A DNA stretch of 64,000 nt from an uncultured Microbulbifer sp. (GTDB taxonomy: Bacteria > Pseudomonadota > Gammaproteobacteria > Pseudomonadales > Cellvibrionaceae). Location of the stretch: the NCBI RefSeq assembly GCF_947504145.1, contig NZ_CANNGQ010000005.1, positions 294,029-358,028 of the forward strand. The letters run 5' to 3'. Every line of letters begins with the position of its first letter. The stretch's first letter is position 1. The position numbers and the translations under genes are program-made. Below the pieces are notes generated by a model that saw only the letters and a list, made by a program, of their open reading frames with translations, did not search any database and was not told the DNA's origin. This document shows positions 35,016 to 45,166 of the stretch, in pieces.

Positions 35016-35915
35016 CTAATGCCCAGCCGCGATTGCCTTGAATGCAGACGCTGCGCTGGAAAGGCCACCACTGCTGCGAGTCAGGATGCCGACCTGATGT
35101 ACCACCTCCGGTGTGGTCAGGCGTTTGCACAACAGTCCATAGCTGCGCATCTGTTCCTCGCACAAACTGGGTACGGCGCTCACACCGAGGCCGGATTGAA
35201 CCAGCCGACCTATGGTGCTGAGCTGGCTGGCCTCGCACAGGAGGCGGGGTTTATGTGGAGAGTGCACCTCGGAAGCGGCCTGTGCGAAGGCGCCGTCCGT
35301 CCATCGGCGCACCGCAGAGCCACGGTTCATGGCGATAAACGACTCCCGTGCAAGATCCTGCCAGCGCAGACTTTTCTTTTTGCCGTAGCGGTGCGCCGGC
35401 GGTAGTACCGCGATAAAGCGATCGTCAGCGATGGGGGTAAAGTCGAGGTTGCCCAGTTCGTCCGGGCGGAAGCTGATGCCGAGTTCGGCCCGGCCGTCCT
35501 GTACCGCACTCACCACGCGTTCCATTACGATGTCTTCCAGCACGATATTGATATCCGGATGTCGCCGATGGAATTTTTCCAGCAGGGTCGGCAACTGGTT
35601 CAGGGCAAACGCCGGGATGGCGGCAATGGATAGTTGCCCCTGCTGCAGTTGAAAGCGTTGTTGTACCGCATCCAGCGTGCTGTCCCAGTTGTGCAACAGC
35701 TGTTGGGCGCGCTCGACAAATTGTGTGCCCTCGGGTGTGAGCACCAGTTGCCTGCCGTCCCGACTGAACAGGTCGCCGCCTAGGGATTCCTCCAGGCTGC
35801 GAATGGCAATGGAGATCGCCGGCTGGGATATGTGTAGCTGCGCACTGGCTTCGGCCAGGCTGCGGGTGCGGGCGACCGTCACGAATGCCCGCAGTTGCTT
35901 GATGGTGGTGCTCAA
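35016..35915 (-). CDS. LysR family transcriptional regulator
   Basis: 299 residues starting at TTG 35915 (MSTTIKQLRAF); an AGGG lies nine bases upstream. The open frame continues 124 codons upstream to 36287 but that part has no family similarity and covers the divergent promoter. Winged helix at about 3-60 (QLRAFVTVARTRSLAEASAQLHISQPAIS summarised by SLAEASAQL and SQPAISIAIRSLEE), then a periplasmic-binding-like effector domain. Divergent from acetoacetyl-CoA synthetase, which it likely controls. Effector unknown. Confidence 0.92.
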   Translation of the reverse strand: MSTTIKQLRAFVTVARTRSLAEASAQLHISQPAISIAIRSLEESLGGDLFSRDGRQLVLTPEGTQFVERAQQLLHNWDSTLDAVQQRFQLQQGQLSIAAIPAFALNQLPTLLEKFHRRHPDINIVLEDIVMERVVSAVQDGRAELGISFRPDELGNLDFTPIADDRFIAVLPPAHRYGKKKSLRWQDLARESFIAMNRGSAVRRWTDGAFAQAASEVHSPHKPRLLCEASQLSTIGRLVQSGLGVSAVPSLCEEQMRSYGLLCKRLTTPEVVHQVGILTRSSGGLSSAASAFKAIAAGH

Positions 35916-35945
35916 GTGGATTCGCCCTGGCCGCTGGATTTTAAA

Positions 35946-35964
35946 TGTTAAACAAATATTAACA
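35946..35964. promoter_or_regulatory. Candidate LysR-type binding site
   Basis: TGTTAA-N7-TTAACA, a perfect 6-bp dyad with a T-N11-A core, 31 bases upstream of the LysR start and in the AT-rich part of the divergent region. Fits the general LysR box but is untested. Confidence 0.5.
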
Positions 35965-36195
35965 GTTATGAATAAGTTTAAATTAGAGTTAAGTGTTAGA
36001 CCAAGGCATGATTGTTCCTGAGGCGAGACCGCGAATAATAAGAAACGGTCACAGCGCGGCATTGATAAGAGGGCGGGATGCCCGCCAGCCCCACCGCTGA
36101 TGCCAATAACAGACGCCATACTTGCGGAACGCCGTTTCCCGCAGGTTCCCGAAGCGAAATCGAACCCGCAGCAAAATTGAGAGAGTTTGGTCGAG

Positions 36196-38169
36196 ATGAG
36201 CAATCCCGTAGCGCCCCTTTGGCAGCCCACCCCAGAAGCCATAGCAAAGACCCAGATGGACCAGTTTCGTCGCCGTGTGAACGACAACCACGGCCAGTCA
36301 CTGCCGGATTACAGTGCGCTGCACCAGTGGTCTGTGGATAACCGCGCGTCTTTCTGGGGTGATTTGTGGGATTTCGGTGAGGTTGTCGCCAGTGAGCGCG
36401 GCGAGCGGATACTGGGCGACGACACCATGCCCGGCGCGGAATGGTTCCCCGATGCGAGACTGAACTTTGCCGAAAACCTGCTGCGTTTCCGCGACGATCG
36501 CGTCGCGCTGATTGAGCGCCTCGAAAACGGCGGCCGCCGGCAACTGACGTATGCAGAATTGTTCGAGAAAGCCGAGCGGCTGGCATCTGCGCTGGTCAGT
36601 GTGGGGGTGGGCAAGGGTGACCGGGTCGCTGGATTCATGCCGAATATCATCGACACCGTGGTGGCCATGCTGGCCACAACCAGCCTGGGTGCAATCTGGA
36701 CATCCTGCTCGCCAGATTTTGGTATCAATGGCGTTCTGGACCGCTTCGGCCAGGTTGAGCCGAAGGTACTGTTTGCCTGCGAAGGATACTTTTACAACGG
36801 TAAGACCATCGATTCTCTGCCGCGGCTGGCGCAGATCATCGAACAGATCGGATCGATCGAGCATCTGGTGGTGGTGCCGGTAGCCCGCGATGCGGCGCAG
36901 ACCGCCGACGCCATTGCCGGCCTCGAGCGCGCGACCACTCTGGATGCGTTTACCGAGTCCGCTCCGGCGCGTGCGCTGACGTTTGAGCAAACCGAATTCA
37001 ACCACCCGCTTTACATCATGTACTCCTCCGGCACCACGGGTGTGCCCAAGTGCATTGTGCATGGCGTGGGCGGCACCTTGCTACAGCACATTAAAGAGCA
37101 CCGGTTACACACGGATATTTCCCGCGAGGATACCCTTTTCTACTTCACCACCTGTGGTTGGATGATGTGGAACTGGCTGGTGAGCGGCCTCGCCTGTGGT
37201 GCCACCCTGGTTCTTTACGACGGTTCCCCGTTCTACCCGGCGGCCCAGTGCCTTTGGGATATGGCGGATGAAGAAAATATCAGCGTGTTTGGCACCAGTG
37301 CCAAATATATCGCCGCGCTGGAGAAGGCAGGTTGCAAGCCCCGTGAGAGTCACAAGCTCAAGGGTTTACGCGCAGTACTCTCCACCGGCTCGCCGCTCGC
37401 ACACGAAGGGTTCCGCTACGTGTACCGGGATATCAAGGCCGACGTCTGCCTGTCTTCTATTTCCGGTGGCACCGATATCGTTTCCTGTTTCGCGCTGGGT
37501 AATCCGGCGCTGCCGGTGTATCCGGGGGAGCTGCAGTGTCGCGGCCTCGGAATGGAAGTGGAAGTCTGGAACGAAGACGGCAAGCCGGTACTCGAAAACA
37601 AGGGCGAACTGGTGTGCGCCAGCTCTTTTCCCTGCATGCCGATCGGTTTCTGGAACGACCCAGACGGCAGTAAATACCACGATGCGTATTTCGATAACTG
37701 GCCCGGCGTCTGGGCACACGGCGACTACGCGGAAATAACCGAACACGGCGGTGTGATCATTTACGGCCGCTCCGATGCTGTGCTCAATCCCGGCGGTGTG
37801 CGTATTGGTACCGCCGAGATTTATCGGCAGGTGGAGAAGGTCGAGGAGGTGCTGGATAGCATCTGCATTGGTCAGGAGTGGCGGGACGACGTGCGCGTGG
37901 TGCTGTTCGTGGTACTGCGCGAAGGCGTGGACCTGGACGACGACCTGATCCAGAAGATCCGCACCACCATCCGCGCCAATACCACACCGCGCCATGTGCC
38001 GGCGAAAGTGATCCAGGTGGCGGACATACCGCGTACCATCAGTGGCAAGATCGTGGAACTGGCGGTGCGCAATGTGGTACACGGCAAGCCGGTGAAAAAT
38101 CAGGAAGCGCTGGCGAACCCTGAAGCGTTGCAGCTGTTTGAAAATCTTGAAGCACTGGCCGGAGAGTAG
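36196..38169 (+). CDS. Acetoacetyl-CoA synthetase
   Basis: ATP-dependent ligation of acetoacetate (or a related short acid) to CoA; ANL adenylating superfamily, cytosolic. 657 residues, the length typical of acetoacetate-CoA ligases. The N-terminus has the family's DYSALHQWSVDNRASFWGDLWDF region; the P-loop YIMYSSGTTGVPK is at about 270; SSISGGTDIVSCF and the C-terminal hinge GRSDAVLNPGGVRIGTAEIY and catalytic Lys in RTISGKIVELAVR follow. Start at ATG 36196 with GAGAG upstream. Divergent from a LysR regulator. It would let the cell use ketone-body or PHB-derived acetoacetate. Confidence 0.92.
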   Translation: MSNPVAPLWQPTPEAIAKTQMDQFRRRVNDNHGQSLPDYSALHQWSVDNRASFWGDLWDFGEVVASERGERILGDDTMPGAEWFPDARLNFAENLLRFRDDRVALIERLENGGRRQLTYAELFEKAERLASALVSVGVGKGDRVAGFMPNIIDTVVAMLATTSLGAIWTSCSPDFGINGVLDRFGQVEPKVLFACEGYFYNGKTIDSLPRLAQIIEQIGSIEHLVVVPVARDAAQTADAIAGLERATTLDAFTESAPARALTFEQTEFNHPLYIMYSSGTTGVPKCIVHGVGGTLLQHIKEHRLHTDISREDTLFYFTTCGWMMWNWLVSGLACGATLVLYDGSPFYPAAQCLWDMADEENISVFGTSAKYIAALEKAGCKPRESHKLKGLRAVLSTGSPLAHEGFRYVYRDIKADVCLSSISGGTDIVSCFALGNPALPVYPGELQCRGLGMEVEVWNEDGKPVLENKGELVCASSFPCMPIGFWNDPDGSKYHDAYFDNWPGVWAHGDYAEITEHGGVIIYGRSDAVLNPGGVRIGTAEIYRQVEKVEEVLDSICIGQEWRDDVRVVLFVVLREGVDLDDDLIQKIRTTIRANTTPRHVPAKVIQVADIPRTISGKIVELAVRNVVHGKPVKNQEALANPEALQLFENLEALAGE

Positions 38170-38196
38170 TTTTCGGCTCAGTCCCAACTAAAAGAC

Positions 38197-38231
38197 AAAA
38201 AAATGCCGGGGCAGGAGATACCTGACCCGGC
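38197..38231 (-). terminator. Terminator for the DUF3149 gene
   Basis: 11-base arms 38205-38215 and 38221-38231 with one mismatch and a 5-base loop. On the minus strand it is followed by seven T (complement of 38197-38203). It may also stop plus-strand transcription from the acetoacetyl-CoA synthetase gene. A second perfect 8-bp hairpin lies at 38309-38334. Confidence 0.75.
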
Positions 38232-38349
38232 GAACAGTTGGGGTAGATGGTCTGCTGACCCGTTTTGGTGACCAGGTCTGCAAAAAAATCAGGCGGGCTG
38301 AAGCCTGGGGCCGGGTGGAGATCGGTACCCGGCCGGGGAAAAAACGCTA

Positions 38350-38523
38350 TCAGGCAGCCTTCAGGTGCTGATGTACTTCTGACTGCTCAATTCGCGACTG
38401 CTCTTCGTTCATTTTGCGCAGCGCCATGCGGGTGAAATACCCGCCCATCAGGCACACAAACGCGATAATCCCAAGGCTCAGCAGGCCGGAAAAACTGGTG
38501 AAAAGGTCGATCATTGCGTCCAT
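38350..38523 (-). CDS. DUF3149-type small membrane protein
   Basis: 57 residues from the ATG at 38523, which has a strong AGGAGG seven bases upstream; the longer frame to 38631 is not supported. One membrane helix (LLSLGIIAFVCLMGGYFTRMAL) between a short N-terminus and a charged C-terminal tail rich in Glu, Gln and His. Size, helix and position of the conserved G-G-Y match DUF3149 proteins of gammaproteobacteria, whose function is unknown. Confidence 0.8.
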   Translation of the reverse strand: MDAMIDLFTSFSGLLSLGIIAFVCLMGGYFTRMALRKMNEEQSRIEQSEVHQHLKAA

Positions 38524-38806
38524 GATTGCCTCCTGGCTCAATTGGCGTTGGGCTCTGGTGTTGCCCTGCGGTTTGTCTTTAACTGTGTCCAGTGTAAAGT
38601 GGCGCCATCTGGCGACCTTGATCCAGATCAAGCCTGCCTGCGAAACTACGCTGGTCTTGCGCTAAGCTATTGGTGCCTGATGCTGGCAGCTGGGCCAGTG
38701 GCCTTACTCGCTTCATCAGTGGTGCTACGAGAAGTGCCATGCAGAAAGCGCCATAAGATAAGAAGCACGCAAGCCGCAGAAACCAATAATTTCACGGAAG
38801 ACAAGC

Positions 38807-39187
38807 ATGATTACCTACCTCTATTGGGTCGCCATTATCGCCCTGGTTGTTCTTGCCCTGTTTGCCGGCAGCCGCTTTGGTAGCCTGGGTAAAGGGGCCA
38901 TTGTCGGAGCGATCATCTTTCTCGCCGGCTGGCTCGCCTATTACTTTCACTTTGAACAGGTCTTCGTCAAACGCTTCGGTGGTGTGATGCGTATCAATGT
39001 GCCGGAAGGGCAGAGGCACCTTGGCTCTACCTGGAAAGACGACAACCTGTGGGTGGAAAACTACGATCCGGAAACCAACGAGTGTATTTTCAGCGAGTAC
39101 TCCAAAGGCAATTTACTGGAAGGCCGGGTCATCATCCGCAACTGCAATCCCTTGATGGAGCGTACCGGGTCGGCCCCGGCGCGCTGA
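38807..39187 (+). CDS. Hypothetical protein with two N-terminal membrane helices
   Basis: 126 residues, family not recognised. Helices at about 4-24 and 29-47, then a soluble domain of about 75 residues (WKDDNLWVENYDPETNECIFSEYSKGNLLEGRVIIRNC, key features two Cys and alternating polar/hydrophobic strands). Probably anchored in the inner membrane; topology is not obvious. Single gene, 63 bases before the TamA frame and in the same direction, and divergent from the DUF3149 gene. No function can be given. Confidence 0.75.
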   Translation: MITYLYWVAIIALVVLALFAGSRFGSLGKGAIVGAIIFLAGWLAYYFHFEQVFVKRFGGVMRINVPEGQRHLGSTWKDDNLWVENYDPETNECIFSEYSKGNLLEGRVIIRNCNPLMERTGSAPAR

Positions 39188-39249
39188 ATTGAATTGGAAC
39201 TGGCTGGCTTGATCCGAGCCGGCGCACACGGATGTAAAGACCGGTAAAG

Positions 39250-41145
39250 TTGCGCCGCTTAGAGCAACTTTCATTGGTGTTCGGCGTCGCAGTGGTGGTA
39301 GTTGGCAAACGGAACCTTGTCTTGCGCGTTTCTTGTATAGCTCCTCGAGCTTCAGTTTTTTCCTTTGCGACTCTGGTGTTGCTGGCTGTGTTGTTTCTGC
39401 TGGCGCCACAGCAGGGGAGTGCCCTGCCGTTTTTTGACAACCTGCCCAAGTTCAAAGTGCGCGTTTCTGAAAACCGCGAGCTGCAGGAGTGGCTCAAAGA
39501 TCAGTTGAACGAGCAGCGCAAATCCAGCAGCGTGCTCAAATCCTACGAAGACCCTCTGGATGTGGCCCGCTACGAGCGCGGCACCCTGGAGAAGCTGTTG
39601 CGCTCCCGGGGCTACTACGACGGTCGCGTACGCCAGTCGGTCACCGATGGTGAAATCCTTTACCGGGTAGTCCCCGGGCCTGTCTACCGTATCAACAGTC
39701 TCGAAATTCGAATGCCGTCGCACCTCAAGCCGGGGTTTCCCGGTGTTGGTCTGAGTGTCGGTGACCCGCTGGAAGCGGAGAAGGTGACCGAGGGCGTCAA
39801 CCGGATTGAAACCTATCTGGCAGAGAGCGCCTGCCTGTTGAATGTGGATGTGACCTACCAGGCCACTGTGGTCCACAGCGAGCATGCGGCGCGGCTCGAA
39901 TATCGCGTGGCGCAGAGCCCGGAAGTGCATATCGGGCAGATTTTCGTGGAAGGTGTCACCACCATTGACGAAGATTTTCTGCGCAAACGCCTGAAGCTGG
40001 AGGAGGGCGATTGCTTCTCACGCAAGAAAATGGACGCGGCCAAATTGCGCATGTTGCGCACTAACCTGGTTGCCGGTGTGAACGCGGAAGTTTCTGAGCC
40101 CCATGGCGGCATTGTCGACGTTACCTTCATGGTGATCGAGCGCAAACACCGCACCATTCGCCTGGGGGTGGGCTACTCCTCCGACGATGGCGGCGGTGTG
40201 TCTGCTGGCTGGGAGCACCGCAACATTCTCGGCCGCGGCGAGAAAATTGAAGTGGAAACACGGGCCTATGAAGTCGCCCAGTCACTCAAGGCTGAGCTAC
40301 AGGTGCCGCGTTTTTTTCGCGATGATCAGGACTTCGCGGCAACCGCCGAGGCGGAGAATGAAGACCGGGACTCCTACCAGGCCGAATCCATCACCGTGGG
40401 GGGCACCATCTCCCGTCGGCATACCAAGCACCGCACGTTCAGCGTGGGGAGTGCGCTCAAGTTCAGTGAGGTGCAGGAAGAGGGCGAAGAGAGCGAAAAC
40501 TATAATCTGCTGTCGTTTCCTCTCGGGCTCAAAATTGACACCACCGACAACCTGCTGGATGCGCACAGTGGCGCGACTGTCGCACTGGAAATAAAACCGT
40601 ATTTTGACCTCCGCGGCAGCGGTACCCAATTTACCAAAAACACCCTGGTGATGACCGGCTATCACACCTTTGAAGAAACCCGCTTCAAGCCAACTGCCGC
40701 GCTGCGCATCAAAGCCGGTGTGATTTCCGGGGCCGACAATCTGGAAATTCCTGCAGACGAACGTTTTTATGCCGGTGGTGGTGGCTCGGTGCGCGGATAC
40801 AGCTACCAGGCGCTGGGACCTCGGCGGCTGATTCCATCAACCGCTGCGGGCGAACCGCCCGAACTCTCCGATCCTATTGGTGGTCGCAGCCTCAGTGAAA
40901 TTTCACTGGAGGGGCGTTTTCGCTTTACCGAAACCTGGGGCGGCGTGTTTTTTGTCGACGGCGGCAACGCCTACGCCGATCCGCAACCCAGCTTCGATGA
41001 TCTCTACTGGGGCGCGGGTTTTGGCGTCCGTTATATGACCTCGTTCGCGCCATTGCGGTTTGATATCGCCTTCCCGCTGGATCGCCGGGAAGGCCTCGAC
41101 GATAGCGCCTACCAGATTTACGTCAGTCTCGGGCAGGCATTCTGA
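39250..41145 (+). CDS. tamA: Translocation and assembly module outer-membrane protein TamA
   Basis: Omp85-family outer-membrane protein that works with TamB in envelope biogenesis (autotransporter assembly, phospholipid transport). 631 residues in the open frame. Signal peptide core FSFATLVLLAVLFLLAP with cleavage after QGSA, three POTRA domains (about 60-270), then a 16-strand barrel domain with GYSSDDGGGVSAGWEHRNILGRGE and the lid-lock type motif GGGGSVRGYSYQALGPR, ending in a terminal Phe. The TTG at 39250 is the first start codon in frame; the signal peptide begins further in, so the true start could be one of several later TTG/GTG codons. It is followed 2 bases later by tamB. Confidence 0.92.
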   Translation: MRRLEQLSLVFGVAVVVVGKRNLVLRVSCIAPRASVFSFATLVLLAVLFLLAPQQGSALPFFDNLPKFKVRVSENRELQEWLKDQLNEQRKSSSVLKSYEDPLDVARYERGTLEKLLRSRGYYDGRVRQSVTDGEILYRVVPGPVYRINSLEIRMPSHLKPGFPGVGLSVGDPLEAEKVTEGVNRIETYLAESACLLNVDVTYQATVVHSEHAARLEYRVAQSPEVHIGQIFVEGVTTIDEDFLRKRLKLEEGDCFSRKKMDAAKLRMLRTNLVAGVNAEVSEPHGGIVDVTFMVIERKHRTIRLGVGYSSDDGGGVSAGWEHRNILGRGEKIEVETRAYEVAQSLKAELQVPRFFRDDQDFAATAEAENEDRDSYQAESITVGGTISRRHTKHRTFSVGSALKFSEVQEEGEESENYNLLSFPLGLKIDTTDNLLDAHSGATVALEIKPYFDLRGSGTQFTKNTLVMTGYHTFEETRFKPTAALRIKAGVISGADNLEIPADERFYAGGGGSVRGYSYQALGPRRLIPSTAAGEPPELSDPIGGRSLSEISLEGRFRFTETWGGVFFVDGGNAYADPQPSFDDLYWGAGFGVRYMTSFAPLRFDIAFPLDRREGLDDSAYQIYVSLGQAF

Positions 41146-41147
41146 TC

Positions 41148-44100
41148 ATGGCGGACGTTTCGAGCAAAAAAACACGCTCCGCCTTGCGCATGCCGCGCGC
41201 ACCGCGACTGACCCTGTTTGTGGCAACGCTGGTGTTTCCCCTGCTGATGGCGATATTCCTGGTGGGTTCTGATACTGGCCGCGAGGCGCTCACCCGAGGT
41301 GGCCTGGCCATCGCCCGGTACTATCTACCGGACCTGGAAATCAATGCCGAAGGGCTGCGCAGCCGCGAGCTGGGCCACTGGTATTTCGAGCTGCTGCAGG
41401 TGCGCTACAAAGAGCAGCCTATGGTCGAGGCGCATCAGCTTACCTTGCACCTCGATATGCAGCAGTTATGGCACAACCGGATTCACCTTCCCGAGGTGAG
41501 CGCTCGCTCATTGCTATTTGATAACACGCTGCTCGGGGATTACCTGCAGGCCCATGTCAGCGAAGAGGAAGTGGAAGATACCGCGGAAGAAGTGGATGAC
41601 CCCACCATGCCGGCAATCTGGGTAGAGCGTCTGGCGGTAGACAACCTGACGGTGATTGACGGTGCGCTGAAAGATTTCCCGGTGGTGTCTTTGAATGGTC
41701 AGGGCAGCTATCGCTGGCCCGACCGCGAGTCCGCGCTGGCTTTGGACGTGGCGGAGATACAGGGCCACAAAATGCAGGTGCAACTGGATGGCAAGATGCA
41801 GAGCGACAAGGTGTACGCGCTGTCGTTATCCGCCGATGAGAACCCCGGTGGTTTTCTGGGGCGCACTTTGCAATTGCCCGAAGGGCAGTCGCTCGATGCC
41901 GATGGCCGCCTCCTGCTGACACTCGCCGGCGAAAACCAGCTGAACGTGACCGTCGAGCAGTTTTCCCTGCCGCTGTTGCATCACCGTTTTGGCCTCGTGG
42001 GCCGCGCCGATGTGATGCTGTCTCCCTGGTCCGTTACCACTGATGCGCTCAACCTGACAGTGGACGACACCCGGCACCGCATAAGTGGTGTGATCGACAG
42101 TGAGGCCATGGATTTACAGGTGCGATTGAATCGCCTGCCTGTGGCAATTTCCCAGCCGTGGCAGGACTATTTACAGGGCGGGTGGCTGTCGGCGGATCTT
42201 TCGGTGAAAGGTCCACTTAAACTCCCCAGTGCCGATGGCACCCTCGAACTGCGCTCCAGCTACCAGAAACAACCGGTGCACTTCACCGGTCAGGTGGAAA
42301 CTGTTGAAGACGTCATTCAAATCCGGTCTGCACAGCTGACATTTTCGGACATGGCACTGGATGCCAGTGGCAGTGTGGATATCGGCGGTGAATCCCTGGA
42401 CGTGAAAGGTGTCATCGAGCAGTTGCCCGTCGCCGAGATTCGCCGGATTCTGTCCTCGTTAAAAGAAACCCGCGACGTGGAAATTCCTGCGGAATTGGAT
42501 GGCACCATCGAGCGCCTGCAGGTGACTGCGGCAGGCCCGTGGAAGAACCCGCAATTGACGGTGGAGCTGGCCAGTGCGGTGCAGTACCAGGAGTTTGAAA
42601 CGTCTCTGCAGGGGCATGCGACCGGTGACCTGAAGAAGTTTGCCATCAGCGACCTGCTGCTGGAGGGGGAAGGGCTGCGAGTAAGCGGCAGCGGTGAGGT
42701 CAACCTGGAAAGGAAAGCGCTGCAGTTCCAGCTGGATATGGCCGCGCGGGGGTTGCAGCCCGCGGAGCAGTTTGGCCTGCCGGTGGATCCGGGGACAGAG
42801 GTGGATCTGGATGCCGTAGTGTCGGTCACCGGGCCATTCGACAACCCGAAAATGTCTGCGCGCCTGTCGTCGGACGGACAGTATCGGGAATACCGTTATC
42901 GCCTGCGCGGCGGCGCCGCCGGCAACGCAGAAGCGCTGACCTTCGACCGCCTGCGCCTGGATCTCTACAGCGGTGGCGGTGCCCCCGTTTCAGAAAACGG
43001 CGGGCAGTCGCTGATGCCGGATCTGCGCACGGATCCGGGGCAGGACTATCCGTTACAGCAATCCCGCGAGCGCATCAGCGATCCCTCTGTATTGGCAGCA
43101 GATTCCGAACAGGCGCGCCAGCGCGGGTACGCGTGGCTTGAACTTAACGGCGTTGTGGAGCCAAAGGCGCAGCGCGTCAACGGCAGTGTGGCTGCGCGCA
43201 ATATTCCCCTGGGTATGGCCGAGTTGGCGGGGGTGGAATTGCCGCCATCACTGCGTGGTGAGCTGAGCATCGACGGGCAGTTTTCCGGCCCATTTGCATC
43301 CCCCGAGGCCACCGCCAATATTCTGGGGCTTGGTGAATACCGCGGTGAGCCCTGGCATATCCAGGGCGATGTCAGCTACGGCAAGGCGCAGGTGGTGCTA
43401 TCGCAAGTGAAACTGTTGTGGGCGGGGCGCAACCAGCTCACCGCCGATGGCAGCCTGAGCGAGCAGGCCCTGGACCTGGAAGTGCGGGCACAGGCGGTGC
43501 TGATGGACTTCGAAGAGTGGATACGTGCGGACATTGCCGATAGCGGTGAACTGTCCCTGTGGATGACGGCGAAGGGCACCCCGCAAGATCCGGAACTCGC
43601 CGGCGAGCTGAAAGTTGGTGGGCGCGCGCCGGCGCTGCGGGACGATGCACTGGTGCAATCGCCACTGTCCCTGTCGCTCGCCTGGCAGACGCAGTCGGGC
43701 AACCTGGATATCAATCTGGATGCGCGTCATGGCAGCCGTGAGGCTGCCGATGCCGAAGCAACCCTGGCGATAGCGCCGATACTGGAGCAGCTGTTCCGGG
43801 AAAAGCCCGCGGGTGAATCGCCGCCGCTTCCCGTTGACCTGCAAGCCAACGGCCAGGCGGACCTGGCTGCGCTCGGCGCCTTTTTCGATCCGGAAATTCA
43901 CACCATGCGCGGCCGTCTGGATTTCAATCTGACGGCCGACGGCACCACGGCGTCGCCCAATGCCCGCGGCAATATCAATCTGCGTGACGGCTATTACGAA
44001 CACCGCCCGAGTAATACCCGCTTGCGCGGTATGGTGTTTGTGGCGGAGCTGAGCCCCGAGGCCTGGCGTGTTGTGGAAGCGAGTGCGCGGGATGGTGATC

Positions 44101-45119
44101 GAGGCCGTGTGGACTTGCAGGGGGCGGTCCGCTTTAACGCTCCAGAGCCACCCTCACTGGATTTCTCGCTCACCGCCAAAGACGCCCATCTATTGAATAT
44201 GCCCGGCGCCAAGGGTGCATTCCGCGGCGAGCTGCGTCTGACCGGCACCACGGAGGATGCGTTGTTGGCCGGCACATTGAATTTGCGACCACTGGCGGTA
44301 CAGGTGGAGCACTTTATCGGCAGCAGTGTGCCGGAAATCGACGTCGTGGAAGTGGAGGTCTACGGTGGCGAAAGCGAGCAGGGACCGGCACTGATGGAAA
44401 ATATCCAGCTGGCGCTGAAAGTGGTGTTGGATCAGCAATCCTATGTGCGCGGCCTGGGGCTCGACTCCGAGCTCAAGGGCGAGGTGGATATCGCCGGTAC
44501 CGCGGCGGATCCTCAGGCATCTGGCACGCTGAGTATTGTGCGTGGCAAGTTCGACCTGCTTGGCAAGAAGTTTGACCTTCAGGAAGGAGAGGTGCAGTTT
44601 GAGAATAATGTTGCCGCCATCTACGTGAAGGGGGTGCATACCTACGCGGAAGGGGAGATTACCGCCGAGATTTCCGGCACCACCGATGACCCGGAAATAG
44701 AGTTCAGTTCCGATCCGGCCGCAGCCCAGGATGAAATCTTCGCGCAGCTCCTGTTCGGCAAGTCGCTGACGGATATTTCGCCGTTGCAGGCGGTGCGTCT
44801 GGTGGGCGTGGTGCGCACGCTACAGACCGGCAATACGGGATTTGACCCGCTCGCCAGCACCCGGGATCTGGTGGGGCTGGATACTCTCGATGTTGAAACC
44901 GAGGCCACCGATGAGGGCGATCAGTACTCCCTGAGCCTGGGGAAATACATTACCAGCCGCATTTACCTGGAGCTTCAGCGCAGTACCGACCCGCTGAATC
45001 CATGGCAGGCGGAAATGCAGATCGAGTTGCGCAAAAACCTGCGGCTGGATATCAATTCGTCCGACAATGAGGAAAGCGGCGGCGGAAGTGTGGAATTGCA
45101 GTGGAAGAAGGATTACTGA
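41148..45119 (+). CDS. tamB: Translocation and assembly module inner-membrane protein TamB
   Basis: 1323 residues, AsmA/TamB family. One N-terminal anchor helix (LTLFVATLVFPLLMAIFLVGS) followed by a very long beta-rich periplasmic region that in relatives forms a lipid-carrying groove, and the C-terminal DUF490 domain (about 980-1323, with GTLSIVRGKFDLLGKKFDLQEGEV and LLFGKSLTDISPLQAVRL). It partners TamA; the two genes are separated by 2 bases. Length and order match gammaproteobacterial tamAB. Confidence 0.94.
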   Translation: MADVSSKKTRSALRMPRAPRLTLFVATLVFPLLMAIFLVGSDTGREALTRGGLAIARYYLPDLEINAEGLRSRELGHWYFELLQVRYKEQPMVEAHQLTLHLDMQQLWHNRIHLPEVSARSLLFDNTLLGDYLQAHVSEEEVEDTAEEVDDPTMPAIWVERLAVDNLTVIDGALKDFPVVSLNGQGSYRWPDRESALALDVAEIQGHKMQVQLDGKMQSDKVYALSLSADENPGGFLGRTLQLPEGQSLDADGRLLLTLAGENQLNVTVEQFSLPLLHHRFGLVGRADVMLSPWSVTTDALNLTVDDTRHRISGVIDSEAMDLQVRLNRLPVAISQPWQDYLQGGWLSADLSVKGPLKLPSADGTLELRSSYQKQPVHFTGQVETVEDVIQIRSAQLTFSDMALDASGSVDIGGESLDVKGVIEQLPVAEIRRILSSLKETRDVEIPAELDGTIERLQVTAAGPWKNPQLTVELASAVQYQEFETSLQGHATGDLKKFAISDLLLEGEGLRVSGSGEVNLERKALQFQLDMAARGLQPAEQFGLPVDPGTEVDLDAVVSVTGPFDNPKMSARLSSDGQYREYRYRLRGGAAGNAEALTFDRLRLDLYSGGGAPVSENGGQSLMPDLRTDPGQDYPLQQSRERISDPSVLAADSEQARQRGYAWLELNGVVEPKAQRVNGSVAARNIPLGMAELAGVELPPSLRGELSIDGQFSGPFASPEATANILGLGEYRGEPWHIQGDVSYGKAQVVLSQVKLLWAGRNQLTADGSLSEQALDLEVRAQAVLMDFEEWIRADIADSGELSLWMTAKGTPQDPELAGELKVGGRAPALRDDALVQSPLSLSLAWQTQSGNLDINLDARHGSREAADAEATLAIAPILEQLFREKPAGESPPLPVDLQANGQADLAALGAFFDPEIHTMRGRLDFNLTADGTTASPNARGNINLRDGYYEHRPSNTRLRGMVFVAELSPEAWRVVEASARDGDRGRVDLQGAVRFNAPEPPSLDFSLTAKDAHLLNMPGAKGAFRGELRLTGTTEDALLAGTLNLRPLAVQVEHFIGSSVPEIDVVEVEVYGGESEQGPALMENIQLALKVVLDQQSYVRGLGLDSELKGEVDIAGTAADPQASGTLSIVRGKFDLLGKKFDLQEGEVQFENNVAAIYVKGVHTYAEGEITAEISGTTDDPEIEFSSDPAAAQDEIFAQLLFGKSLTDISPLQAVRLVGVVRTLQTGNTGFDPLASTRDLVGLDTLDVETEATDEGDQYSLSLGKYITSRIYLELQRSTDPLNPWQAEMQIELRKNLRLDINSSDNEESGGGSVELQWKKDY

Positions 45120-45166
45120 ACAACTATAAAAATTGAACAGAATTAAAAAGGATGGGAAAAAACGAA

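Noticed and set aside
35916..36287. N-terminal extension of the LysR gene to 423 codons
   Set aside because: It would cover the divergent promoter and part of the acetoacetyl-CoA synthetase start; a TTG at 35915 gives a normal 299-residue LysR.
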